Shown in pieces: positions 1 through 8,992 of a stretch of 37,718 nucleotides of DNA. Numbering within the stretch: position 1 is the stretch's first letter; every line of letters begins with the position of its first letter. The notes beneath the pieces are model-generated. The model did no database searches. It worked only from the letters and a program-made list of their open reading frames with translations, and had not been told where the DNA came from. Made by a program: the position numbers and the translations under genes. The stretch comes from a virus: positions 1 through 37,718 of IMG/VR virus record IMGVR_UViG_3300020439_000026; one strand, given 5' to 3'.

Positions 1-3000
1 AGGACTGGTTGTGCCGATACCCAAACCTGTAGAGTTAAGTCGCATCTTTTCAGCAAAGCTACTACCTATTCCGAACAGAATGTCACTTGTGCCATCTAAC
101 CTTAATTGATTTTCATTAAAACCAATCCTTGAGTTAAGGTCTGAGTTGTTAGATTTACGGAATTGGATAGCATCAAAATTAGCATTTGTGCCTGTCCTGA
201 AAATAGCGATACCTTGGTCTGAGCCTGTATCTATATTTAATTTAGAAGTTGGGCTGCTTGTATTTATACCTACTGCAACTTCTGAAACATCTATATGTAA
301 ATTAGTTGTGCCATTATTATTAAAATTAAAATCTCTGCCGAAAGTTACAAATCTAAATTGACTGGCTTGTTGTCCGATTGTGCCATAAGCATCTAAATTA
401 CTACTTGTGCCAAACTCTAATATCGGCCCTGCACCACTTGAAGAATCTAATCTTATTCCGTATGTACTTCCTACTGTTCTTATATTACCAACTACATGAA
501 GCTTATCTGCTGGTGATATAGTGCCTAGTCCTGTACGGCCTGAATTGTCTATTCTTAAAGGAGTAGATGTAGTTGAACCATCATATTGTTTTAATGATAT
601 TGTTCCTCTGGAACTGCCATTTTGTGAAACTATACCAAAATCACCATTAGCAGAATCTAAGAAAGTTATTTGGTTTGTACCATCTGAATCTTTTAGTGCA
701 ACTCTGGCAAAATTACTAGAAGCACCAACAATTTGTAAATCTGCTGATGAATGTATAGAACTTGTAGTGCCTATTAAAACACGGCCTGAAGCATCAATTC
801 TTAGTCTTTCTGCTGAGTTTGTGAAAAATCCAATAGCACCTGCTGAACTATCATTAGACTTGAGGGCCAACATATTTGGAGTTGAAGAATGAGTAGAACC
901 ATAAGCTATTAAAAACTTTTCAGAACCACCATCTTTGCCATCCATAATAAGTTGTGCAAAGTCTGAAGCATTATTTGTAACAAAGGTGAATTTAAGATCA
1001 TTATCAGTTGAGTTTCTAATAAAACTACTGGTATCACTTGTTACACTTAAAGCACCACTTGATATAGTTCCATCTACTGTAAGTCCTGTAGTATTAAAAA
1101 AAGCATTATAATTTTCTTGTGCTATGGTTGTTCCTGCTGTAGCAGAGCCATTACCCCCACAATAAATTGCTACTGCTCCTGCTCCTAATGTGTGACCATT
1201 ACCTGTATAAACTAAAGCAGAACCTTTTATAGAGCTATGATTTTGTATAGTTACTAAATCGTGACTACCATCTATTTTTAAGTTATTACCTACAACTAAA
1301 TCAGCATGATTATTGTTGCTAAATAAACCGAACACATTACTTTCTATACCTGTGTAGTACCCCACTTGCATTTTTACACCTGCAGCTACATGTAACCCCT
1401 CTGATGAGGTTGTTGTTATTTGTCCTGTTCCTGTTATAGCACCAATATTAGTCAGGTTTCTGCTCTGATCTAATATTTGTGTAGAACCTAAATCTATATT
1501 TCCACTAGAATCAATAACCAAATAGTTTGATGTATTACCTGCACCTAAACTCAAACTTCCAGAAGATTCTCTGTTGTAAACAAAAGCATTATTGCCTGAT
1601 TTTTGCAGTAAGAATCCATCTGTATTTGATGTGCCATTATCACTATCAAAAATATACAGAAAACCAGATGAACCAGAAGCACCTAAGATTTCCATATTAG
1701 AGCCTTTTACTTTTCCGCTTGAGGTAATATCACCTGCAAAGGTGGCGTTTCCACCTGCACTCATATCTAAGGAAAGTGCTGTAATTGCAGAACCGCCATC
1801 ATCACCATGAAATGTAATATCTCCATCTTGGATAGAAGCCATGAGTTGTAGATTGTTTCCATTCTTTCTAATAGAACCAAATTGTGTTCCTGCATCTTTG
1901 AATAAAATATCTTGTCCATCAGCATCAAGAGTAATATCACCACCTGCATCAATTGTTAAATTACCTGCATGAATTAAATTACCACCAATAGTTACTTGAT
2001 CATTGAAAGTTGCCGCACCAGAAGCCGACATATCAAGGCTAAGTGCAGTGAATACACTTCCACCATCATTACCTTTAAATCTTATATCTGTATCTTGTCC
2101 AACAGCTTTTATTGCAAAATTGCCACTTTCATTTGCTAAATTTCCGTAAATAGTGCCACCATCTACAAATCTTACATCTCCACCATCTGCATCTAAAGAA
2201 ATATCTCCTGCTGAATCTATGGTGAAGTTTCCAGTTGCATTATTAATTTCACCATTTGCTCCATTATGGAAAATCTGCATATCATTATCTGCACCAAACT
2301 GAAGCTGTCCTGAATCTGAATTAACATCAATATTTCCTGAAGAGGTAATTGTGCCACTTGAGATAGTACCGATATTGGTTAGGTTTCTTGACTGATCAAT
2401 TATGGTTGTGTCTATTACTTTGAAGTTACCTGAACCATCTATTTTGTATCTGATATTATTGCCATTAGTTTTGAAAACAATAGGGTCAGTATTTTGTGTT
2501 CTTATTTGTAAACCATCTACTGAATGATCACCAATAATTTTTGTACTGCTATCAAAATTAATATTCCGATCATCTCCTGAAACTACAATAGAGCCATCTG
2601 AAGTAATCCCATCTGTTACAGTTGTACCAGTAACATCTATTCCTGATGAATTGAAAGTAGCATAAGTTGAGCCTGTACCTGAAGAAGAACCACCTATTTG
2701 AACAGTACCAAAACCAGAAGTACCGACAGAAGTAATACTACTTGTACTGCTATTATGACTTACTTGTAATCTACCAGTAGTATTGTCACTATCTACAATT
2801 TGTAGTTGTGGTGCTAATCCTGCACCTGTAGCTGTTATTGCACCACTACTGATAGAGCCTATATTTAAAAGGTTTCTTGTTGAGGCATCTATGATCTTTG
2901 TACTAATTGCATAGAAACCATCTGTTCCAACATAAAATTTTGTAGAACCATCTACCTGAAAACCTAATACTGTATTGGCAACCTCATTATTAGTATCGGC

Positions 3001-6000
3001 AGATAAGAATAAAGAACCATTTGAAGAACTACCAGATATATCAGAATCAGCACCAGTATCAGAATCAGTCAATCTCAGTTTTGGTGAGGTATCGGTAATT
3101 GTAATATCACCACTTGAGATAGTGCCAAAAGAACTATTACCAAAAGTATTTGAATTACCTGATGCTGTAATACTTGCTGACAGACTTAATGATGTTCCAG
3201 AAACAGCAGAAGTAAAAGTTGTGCCACCAAGACTATTAGAATTACTGGTACTAGTAATTGCCGCTGAAGATGTTAAGCCATCAACAACTGCTACTCCAGT
3301 AACATCTATTCCTGTACTTGTTGTTTTTAATTTCGCATTACCATAATGACCAAGTATGACTTCACCTGTTGAGCCTTTCAAAATTATGTAATTTGCTACC
3401 CCACCAGAGCCATCATCTGCTCTTAGCAGGAAGTTAGCATCATCAGTATTTTGTGTGATATAGAAAATACCTGTATTGTTAGCCATAAAGGTATTTGTGC
3501 CATTATGTGATAGAGAAAAATCACCACTAGCACCCACAGTAAAACTTTGGGCATCTGCATTTATCCTCAGACCATGACTGAAATCAAATCTGTCAGCACT
3601 TGCATTCCATAAAATTGTGGCATCAGTAGAAGCATCAACTGCATCTTGGATTGTGATACCTGCACCATCAGCATTTGAAGAAGTGTCGCCACTACCGAAA
3701 TTAAGGGTTATATTCTTATCTTTGACATCTAAATTAGTGGTATCAATAGTTGTGGTTGTACCTGAAACTGTAAGGTTGCCTGAGATCGTCTGATTCCCTG
3801 TTAGAGCTAAAGTTGTACCATCAAAGGTAAGATTAGCTTCCCCATTCAAAGAATTGCTTCCTGAAGCTGTTATGACCCTGTTATCTGACATATTGGTAAC
3901 AGAGTTGATAGCCCCTACACCAACCTGATTACCATTCCAAAATAGTGTGCCTGAGTTTTGATAAAGTCTGTTTGTGGTTGAACTTGGAGTATGATCTGCA
4001 ATCAAGACATTTTTGAAAGCCTTACTTGCATCAATAACAGTAGTATCACCAATATGTAAATATCCATTACTATCTGCATCATCAATATTTAAACTTGAAT
4101 CTAGTTGCGAACCATTGTGTCTATCAAGGGTTAATAAATCCACCAAATTGTAAGAGCCACCTGATGTTGTTGGAGCTTGTACAACTTTAAATTTTATTTT
4201 TGCAGATGGATTAGCTGAACCTAAACCGAACCCAGCAGTTCTGCTAGTCATATCAATAAACATTCCAGCAATATCTTGTTCAGTCGCTAAGTTTGCTCCT
4301 GTACCTGAATCTCTTAAATTCGTTGAAAATTTAACACTTCCTGCATTAAGACCTGTATCAAGTGTTGCTCCTACTTTTCTTTGATTGAATAGGACAAGTT
4401 GTGGCAAGTTATTTGATGATGCTTCGTAGTTCGGAAATGTTGTTAATTTTGTTGTATGTTTGTTAAAGGTAATGCTACCTTGATTACCAGTTGTGGTATT
4501 TGACAAAATGTCTTGAACACCTTCACCCTCTAAACCAATCAGATCACCAGTTAATAAAATACCTGTGCTTGAAAATGAACCACCACCACCCTCACTATTA
4601 GCTGTTTGATTTGAATATTTATAGGAAACACTTTGATTATTTGTTGTATTTCTACTTATAACAATATCTTCGTTTCTTGGTTTTCTACCCTCTTGAGCAT
4701 TGAATGCAGTATCGCTTGGAGCATTATTGTTTCCTGCTTGATTAAAGAAGAAGATACCACCACCGACACCCTGAAAATCATCATCTCTAATTCTGACAAA
4801 GTTACCTGAAACAGAACTTGATAAAGCAGATTCATTACCTGAATAATCTACTGCTCTTACCCAAAAGAAATAATTTGTGCCATAAACCAAACCATCTTCT
4901 ACACCTGTAAAAATGGTAGATGCTTTACTTGGTTCTCCTGAAATAGTTGCTATAACAGTAGAATCATCTGTGGGGTTTGAATCAACAGTTTTTCTATATA
5001 CTTTAACTGCTCTTAAATCTGTATCACTTGGATTAGTCCAAGTAACTTTAATTGTTGATGGCAGACCTGTAGAAGCAGAAAGATTTGTCGGCACACTTGG
5101 AGCAGTTGTGTCACCAGCAATTGTTATATTTCTTACAGTTGAAAAAGCACTTGAAACAGTTGATGCACTTTTGTGTCTTACCCTGACATAATACTGTGCA
5201 CCTCTTACAGCATTTTCTATTCTGAATGTAGTTTGATCTGGTTCAACTAATGCACTTGATGTTGGTGTTCCAAATGTTCCACCCACTCGCCATTGAATCT
5301 CAGTTTGGAAAATAGATGATGAACTTGCATTTGTCCATGTAACATCAACATGACTTTTGATCGTACCATTGTCATTTGTATTTCCTTGCGATAGACCATC
5401 AGAAGCAAGTGTTGGTGGTGAAATAACAATTAGACCATCATCAGATTGAGAATTTTCCGTTGTTCCAATGTAGTCATTGTTGGTATCAAAAGCAAAAACA
5501 CTATTATCTATTTCTTTTAAACCAAGTTTGCAAAATACAACAGGGTTTTCCCCACTTGTAGTTTCTGTAGTCACAGAAAGAACTTCAAATGTTTTTGCAC
5601 TAAAGCCTAATCTTTCGTTTGTAACATTGACAAAGTTTCCGGGTACTAATTCAAGAAACTTCAGAGTTGTACTTACTTCCAATAATTTTGTTCTTCTTTG
5701 GTAATTTAAATTTAATTGACCCAACCTTTCTGCTTGAGATTCATTTGTAACAAAAGGCATTTTGACTTCCATTTCTTTTTTGTAATTACTTGATGTTTCA
5801 CCAGTAGGTGTATCTATATTTAGATAATTAACAGCATTACCACTTGAATCTTTTCCTGTATTTCTTACAGCAGAATCCGTTGTTGTAAATTTATTTTCTG
5901 CATCAACAAAAATTGGTTTGACAGTATTTTGTAATTTTCCCAATGCTGTGGAATTTGTCATTTGAATTTCTGAAACTAAATCATCGTCTGTAATGGTCAG

Positions 6001-7044
6001 ACTTGCTGTTTGAGCTACACCGACAAAGATATTGAATTGTCCATTGACATAAGTAACTTTACCTGCACAACTTGACAAAATACCATTCAAGGCTTCTGAA
6101 CCTGCTGTACTTGCATTTAAAAAACCATTAGCTGTATATCTATTATGGTCTGTACCTGAAATATCAGCAATTTGCACTTCACAAGCATTCGCCGCACTTA
6201 CAAAGTTTCCAGCAGAAGAAGTGTCATCATTTATCTCATTCAGTGAATCGTTGCTTGAAATAGCTTTTAAACCATATCTTGTATCAGTGAGGTAATCTCT
6301 TACAATCAAAGCTGGATTATTTGTCCATGCTGTTTGTGAGTTTCTTGGGTCAAATACTTTTTTACCTTTAACTTGAAAACTTATTTCTGGCAAACTTGTA
6401 AGTTTTTGTTGATCAAAAACCATCTTAAAATGCACATAAGCAATTCCTTTTAAATCGTGTTGATCTGTGAAATCTGTTTGAGCAATCGTATATGGGTTCA
6501 TTTCTTGGTTGTCAGCACCAAGACCTGATATAAACTGAATCAATCTTCCATTGACATCTAAAGCATTTGGATTATCTGTATTTGTATATTTAACATTTGT
6601 GACTGTGCTAACTGTTGCTCCGTTTATACTTGATGTACTTGCTGTTACTTCTTCTTTATTTATGAATATTTTTTCAATGCTCTGTATTTCATGTCCAGCA
6701 ATTGCCACAATAATATTTAAATTTGCATTATCAATACCACTTGCTTTTGCATAGATAATTGTTCCACCAACTTTTGTTTCTCCATAGATTATTTGTCTTG
6801 GAGCTATCCCACTTATTTTTGAAAGTTTAGAACCAAAATTATCTGCTAATGGATTTTCTTGTTTTTTAGATAATGAAACACTTATCATTGTAAGAACACC
6901 AACAGAAACAATTTGTCCGAGTAATGCTCTTGTAAAAAATGGTTGGGTAAAAAATGCGGCACCGCTTGTTACAAGTCCACTTATTGCTAAACCAAGTGTT
7001 GCGAATAATGCGGCTTTTATTCCTGTTTCAAGTGCCTTACCCAT
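1..7044 (-). CDS. Giant tail-tip / central fibre protein (gpJ/TipJ-like N-terminus), 3' end cut by window
   Basis: Read on the minus strand from the ATG at 7044-7042, the frame has no stop down to base 1, giving at least 2,348 codons. The first ~540 residues resemble the tail-tip attachment proteins (gpJ/TipJ) that close the tail and contact the host; a hydrophobic Gly/Ala-rich stretch sits near the start. Two fibronectin type III-like domains follow (about residues 540-745, ...WTNPSDTDLRAVKVYR...). The rest is a long low-complexity beta fibre with recurring modules: DQSRNLTNIG occurs intact twice with a third diverged copy, LDADG-D--F twice, and fibre motifs of the GIGTTSP type near the left edge. 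The start overlaps the end of the upstream gene by 8 bases (ATGGGTAA). The C-terminus, where fibres often carry a chaperone or peptidase domain, is outside the window. The many long plus-strand frames here are shadows of its biased codons. Role in host recognition is inferred from the family. Confidence 0.9.
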   Translation of the reverse strand, partial: MGKALETGIKAALFATLGLAISGLVTSGAAFFTQPFFTRALLGQIVSVGVLTMISVSLSKKQENPLADNFGSKLSKISGIAPRQIIYGETKVGGTIIYAKASGIDNANLNIIVAIAGHEIQSIEKIFINKEEVTASTSSINGATVSTVTNVKYTNTDNPNALDVNGRLIQFISGLGADNQEMNPYTIAQTDFTDQHDLKGIAYVHFKMVFDQQKLTSLPEISFQVKGKKVFDPRNSQTAWTNNPALIVRDYLTDTRYGLKAISSNDSLNEINDDTSSAGNFVSAANACEVQIADISGTDHNRYTANGFLNASTAGSEALNGILSSCAGKVTYVNGQFNIFVGVAQTASLTITDDDLVSEIQMTNSTALGKLQNTVKPIFVDAENKFTTTDSAVRNTGKDSSGNAVNYLNIDTPTGETSSNYKKEMEVKMPFVTNESQAERLGQLNLNYQRRTKLLEVSTTLKFLELVPGNFVNVTNERLGFSAKTFEVLSVTTETTSGENPVVFCKLGLKEIDNSVFAFDTNNDYIGTTENSQSDDGLIVISPPTLASDGLSQGNTNDNGTIKSHVDVTWTNASSSSIFQTEIQWRVGGTFGTPTSSALVEPDQTTFRIENAVRGAQYYVRVRHKSASTVSSAFSTVRNITIAGDTTAPSVPTNLSASTGLPSTIKVTWTNPSDTDLRAVKVYRKTVDSNPTDDSTVIATISGEPSKASTIFTGVEDGLVYGTNYFFWVRAVDYSGNESALSSSVSGNFVRIRDDDFQGVGGGIFFFNQAGNNNAPSDTAFNAQEGRKPRNEDIVISRNTTNNQSVSYKYSNQTANSEGGGGSFSSTGILLTGDLIGLEGEGVQDILSNTTTGNQGSITFNKHTTKLTTFPNYEASSNNLPQLVLFNQRKVGATLDTGLNAGSVKFSTNLRDSGTGANLATEQDIAGMFIDMTSRTAGFGLGSANPSAKIKFKVVQAPTTSGGSYNLVDLLTLDRHNGSQLDSSLNIDDADSNGYLHIGDTTVIDASKAFKNVLIADHTPSSTTNRLYQNSGTLFWNGNQVGVGAINSVTNMSDNRVITASGSNSLNGEANLTFDGTTLALTGNQTISGNLTVSGTTTTIDTTNLDVKDKNITLNFGSGDTSSNADGAGITIQDAVDASTDATILWNASADRFDFSHGLRINADAQSFTVGASGDFSLSHNGTNTFMANNTGIFYITQNTDDANFLLRADDGSGGVANYIILKGSTGEVILGHYGNAKLKTTSTGIDVTGVAVVDGLTSSAAITSTSNSNSLGGTTFTSAVSGTSLSLSASITASGNSNTFGNSSFGTISSGDITITDTSPKLRLTDSDTGADSDISGSSSNGSLFLSADTNNEVANTVLGFQVDGSTKFYVGTDGFYAISTKIIDASTRNLLNIGSISSGAITATGAGLAPQLQIVDSDNTTGRLQVSHNSSTSSITSVGTSGFGTVQIGGSSSGTGSTYATFNSSGIDVTGTTVTDGITSDGSIVVSGDDRNINFDSSTKIIGDHSVDGLQIRTQNTDPIVFKTNGNNIRYKIDGSGNFKVIDTTIIDQSRNLTNIGTISSGTITSSGNIDVNSDSGQLQFGADNDMQIFHNGANGEINNATGNFTIDSAGDISLDADGGDVRFVDGGTIYGNLANESGNFAIKAVGQDTDIRFKGNDGGSVFTALSLDMSASGAATFNDQVTIGGNLIHAGNLTIDAGGDITLDADGQDILFKDAGTQFGSIRKNGNNLQLMASIQDGDITFHGDDGGSAITALSLDMSAGGNATFAGDITSSGKVKGSNMEILGASGSSGFLYIFDSDNGTSNTDGFLLQKSGNNAFVYNRESSGSLSLGAGNTSNYLVIDSSGNIDLGSTQILDQSRNLTNIGAITGTGQITTTSSEGLHVAAGVKMQVGYYTGIESNVFGLFSNNNHADLVVGNNLKIDGSHDLVTIQNHSSIKGSALVYTGNGHTLGAGAVAIYCGGNGSATAGTTIAQENYNAFFNTTGLTVDGTISSGALSVTSDTSSFIRNSTDNDLKFTFVTNNASDFAQLIMDGKDGGSEKFLIAYGSTHSSTPNMLALKSNDSSAGAIGFFTNSAERLRIDASGRVLIGTTSSIHSSADLQIVGASSNFARVALKDSDGTNQITFLDSANGDFGIVSQNGSSRGTISLKQYDGSTTSTPLRIDNSGRTGLGTISPADKLHVVGNIRTVGSTYGIRLDSSSGAGPILEFGTSSNLDAYGTIGQQASQFRFVTFGRDFNFNNNGTTNLHIDVSEVAVGINTSSPTSKLNIDTGSDQGIAIFRTGTNANFDAIQFRKSNNSDLNSRIGFNENQLRLDGTSDILFGIGSSFAEKMRLNSTGLGIGTTSP

Positions 7045-7447
7045 TTATTCTCCAAATTTGTTTTGCAAGATGTACTGGTTTTGGAATCAATCCTGAATCA
7101 GAGATTGCTTGAATATGTGTGCCATCAAAGATACCAAGTAAATGTTCTTCTTCTTTAAAAAGAACAATATCACCAACAGTTATATATGGTAATTTGATCT
7201 CCTTATATTTCAGTTTTTTTAAAACATTGTTGATTGTTTGAGGGAAATTATCACCAAGCTCTGAAATCGCTTCTAAGGCACTCTTTTCATCAGACCAGCT
7301 TATCCCCTTGGGTATTGCTGTTTGATCAGTTACAGCTTCAATATATCCGTTTACAAAGCGAACACAATCCCATTTTCCCCATGCAAATCCTTGATCTTGC
7401 ACTTTTTTGAAATAATTGAATAAAATTGTTTCCCAGTCATTTTTCAT
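7037..7447 (-). CDS. Tail assembly protein, DUF6950-like (NlpC/P60-fold relative)
   Basis: 136 residues. The pattern W-x-K-W-D-C (residues ~22-27), a mid-protein GD-V-LF segment (GDIVLF) and a C-terminal aromatic IWRING end match the small cysteine-containing proteins (DUF6950 type, similar in position to lambda gpK-like peptidase modules) encoded just before the tail-tip protein in siphoviruses and GTAs. The cysteine of WDC would be the nucleophile if it is an active peptidase. Its stop overlaps the start of the giant tail protein and its own start abuts the stop of the upstream minor tail gene, so the genes are translationally coupled. Family assignment is from motif memory; enzyme activity is not shown. 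Confidence 0.7.
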   Translation of the reverse strand: MKNDWETILFNYFKKVQDQGFAWGKWDCVRFVNGYIEAVTDQTAIPKGISWSDEKSALEAISELGDNFPQTINNVLKKLKYKEIKLPYITVGDIVLFKEEEHLLGIFDGTHIQAISDSGLIPKPVHLAKQIWRING

Positions 7448-8097
7448 TATTCTAATATTTGTCTTGTTTCTAATGGGTCATCACCACCAGAAGGCCCACC
7501 GCCTGAACCTCTTCCTGCTCTTGTTGGCCCCCAATTTATCACTGCTTCTTGTAGAGCTTGAACAAAATCTAAACCTTTGTCACCAGCAAATAAGTTTTGC
7601 TGACTTGCTCTCGTATATCTCAGGTTTGTAGGTCTTGAAAAATCTATTAATCTATTTTCAAGCTCAACTGAAATTGTATTGGTTGATGGGCCGTCTGAAA
7701 TTGACATATTCATAATCCTGCCTTTAAAAAGAATAAAAGAACTTGCTACTTCATTGTTTCCTGAAAGGAAGCCCATGTGGATAATAACATGTCTGTTTTG
7801 ATAATTTTCTGCTAAAGCTAGATCAATAATTTCTTCATTCATGCCTGATAAGGCAAGTGACATACCAGCACTTGAAAGCTCACTTGTGTCCTCAGTTGAA
7901 CTGATACTCAAAAGATCACCAGCACCAAGATAGGTTTGACCACCCAAAGATAAATCTTGTGTACCATTCCAAATACGAATTGTGTCTGTATCAAACAAAA
8001 GTTGTACTGCAAAAAACAAAGAAGTTTTATCAGCTTGAATATTCTTTTGAATTTTGAGTTTGTCTGTTGCCGATAAATTGTCAAATCTACTAGCCAT
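7447..8097 (-). CDS. Minor tail protein, DUF2163/gpL-like tail-tip adaptor
   Basis: 216 residues. The order of elements fits the minor tail proteins that join the distal tail to the tip: an early IRIWNGT segment, a G-QTYLGAGDLLSI stretch, a central region on allowed values (FKGRIMNMSISDG) and RLIDFSRPTNLRYT near residue 160, followed by a QQ-containing stretch and a Trp-Gly (WGP). It ends in a glycine-rich tail. It lies between the distal tail gene and the DUF6950-like gene, and shares a TAATG junction with the former. The GTA-like order of the cluster supports the call. Alternative: another gpL-type iron-sulfur adaptor, but no cysteine cluster is present. Confidence 0.65.
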   Translation of the reverse strand: MASRFDNLSATDKLKIQKNIQADKTSLFFAVQLLFDTDTIRIWNGTQDLSLGGQTYLGAGDLLSISSTEDTSELSSAGMSLALSGMNEEIIDLALAENYQNRHVIIHMGFLSGNNEVASSFILFKGRIMNMSISDGPSTNTISVELENRLIDFSRPTNLRYTRASQQNLFAGDKGLDFVQALQEAVINWGPTRAGRGSGGGPSGGDDPLETRQILE

Positions 8098-8978
8098 TAG
8101 ACCACCTCAATACATGAAAAACTTATACCATAATTTGATACTTTGTCTGCTGACCAACCAACTTCAGGGCTTACCAATCTAAATAAACCTTTAGGATTTG
8201 TAAACACAGCAAAACTTCCATCTGCAAAATCTGCTCTCAATTTTGGTTCAATTCTAACTGAAAAATGATTTAAAGCACTTCCACCTTGTGATGTTTCTGT
8301 CGCATCTTCTACTACTTGTACCAGTTGAACTGGATTTGTGGTTGTAGAACTTGTACCTTGAATTTGTAAATAATCGCCAACTTTAATTGTACCTGTACCA
8401 CTATTTGAACTTGCTTCTAAAGATAAAGCTTCTGCTCCTTTTACATTTTGCCTTACTTTGCAACTAGCTGTACTACTCTCTGTCACTAAAGTTTTATCTG
8501 ATGTAAATTGTGTATTAGTTCCTGCAATGTTAGTAATTTTATGTGTTCCATTATTTTCAGGATTGACAGCTCCTGTAATATGAAAAAAATCACCCACAGC
8601 TAAACCTGTTAAAGCTGTACCAGCAGTTATAACTGAAGTGGTGGCATTGAAACTAAGAGTGACATTTGTATTATTAACTCTTGGGTCTGCTATTAAATGT
8701 GTTGTACTGTAAGTGCCTTTGTTGGCTAAAGCATCAGGGTCTGCAAATTTAAAATAATTTTCTTGTCCTTTTAATTGCATTAAAAAAGATTGCCAATTAA
8801 CTGCTGTTGATCTTCGCATTGGCGGTAAGGAAACATCTGCTGTCCAATATACCCCATCAAATTCTTGAACTTTATATTTAAAACTAAAGGGTGAGCTTGT
8901 TATACCTTGTGCCCTAACAATTCTGAAACTACTTGTAACAAAGTTTGGGGTTGTTGGCATTGCTATTGTTCTAGGCAT
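8097..8978 (-). CDS. Minor/distal tail protein
   Basis: 293 residues. The N-terminal ~95 residues (SPFSFKYKVQEFDG..., then WTADVSLPPM, NWQSFLMQLKGQENYF, FADPDA) look like the common siphovirus minor tail family in which a beta domain with an SPF motif is followed by a LPPM segment. Residues ~95-230 are a Thr/Ser/Gly-rich beta insertion with two G-D-Y/F-phi-x-I-x-G units (VGDFFHITGA and VGDYLQIQGT), and the final ~50 residues close the fold (FRLVSPEVGWSADK). It directly follows the tape measure gene in transcription order, where distal tail proteins normally sit. I cannot name a specific family with certainty. Confidence 0.6.
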   Translation of the reverse strand: MPRTIAMPTTPNFVTSSFRIVRAQGITSSPFSFKYKVQEFDGVYWTADVSLPPMRRSTAVNWQSFLMQLKGQENYFKFADPDALANKGTYSTTHLIADPRVNNTNVTLSFNATTSVITAGTALTGLAVGDFFHITGAVNPENNGTHKITNIAGTNTQFTSDKTLVTESSTASCKVRQNVKGAEALSLEASSNSGTGTIKVGDYLQIQGTSSTTTNPVQLVQVVEDATETSQGGSALNHFSVRIEPKLRADFADGSFAVFTNPKGLFRLVSPEVGWSADKVSNYGISFSCIEVV

Positions 8979-8992
8979 TTTGTAAAACTCCT

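Noticed and set aside
146-6754. Long plus-strand open frames of 60-120 codons
   Set aside because: They are antisense to the continuous minus-strand fibre ORF and arise from its Gly/Ser/Thr/Asn-rich codons; they lack RBS and sensible composition.
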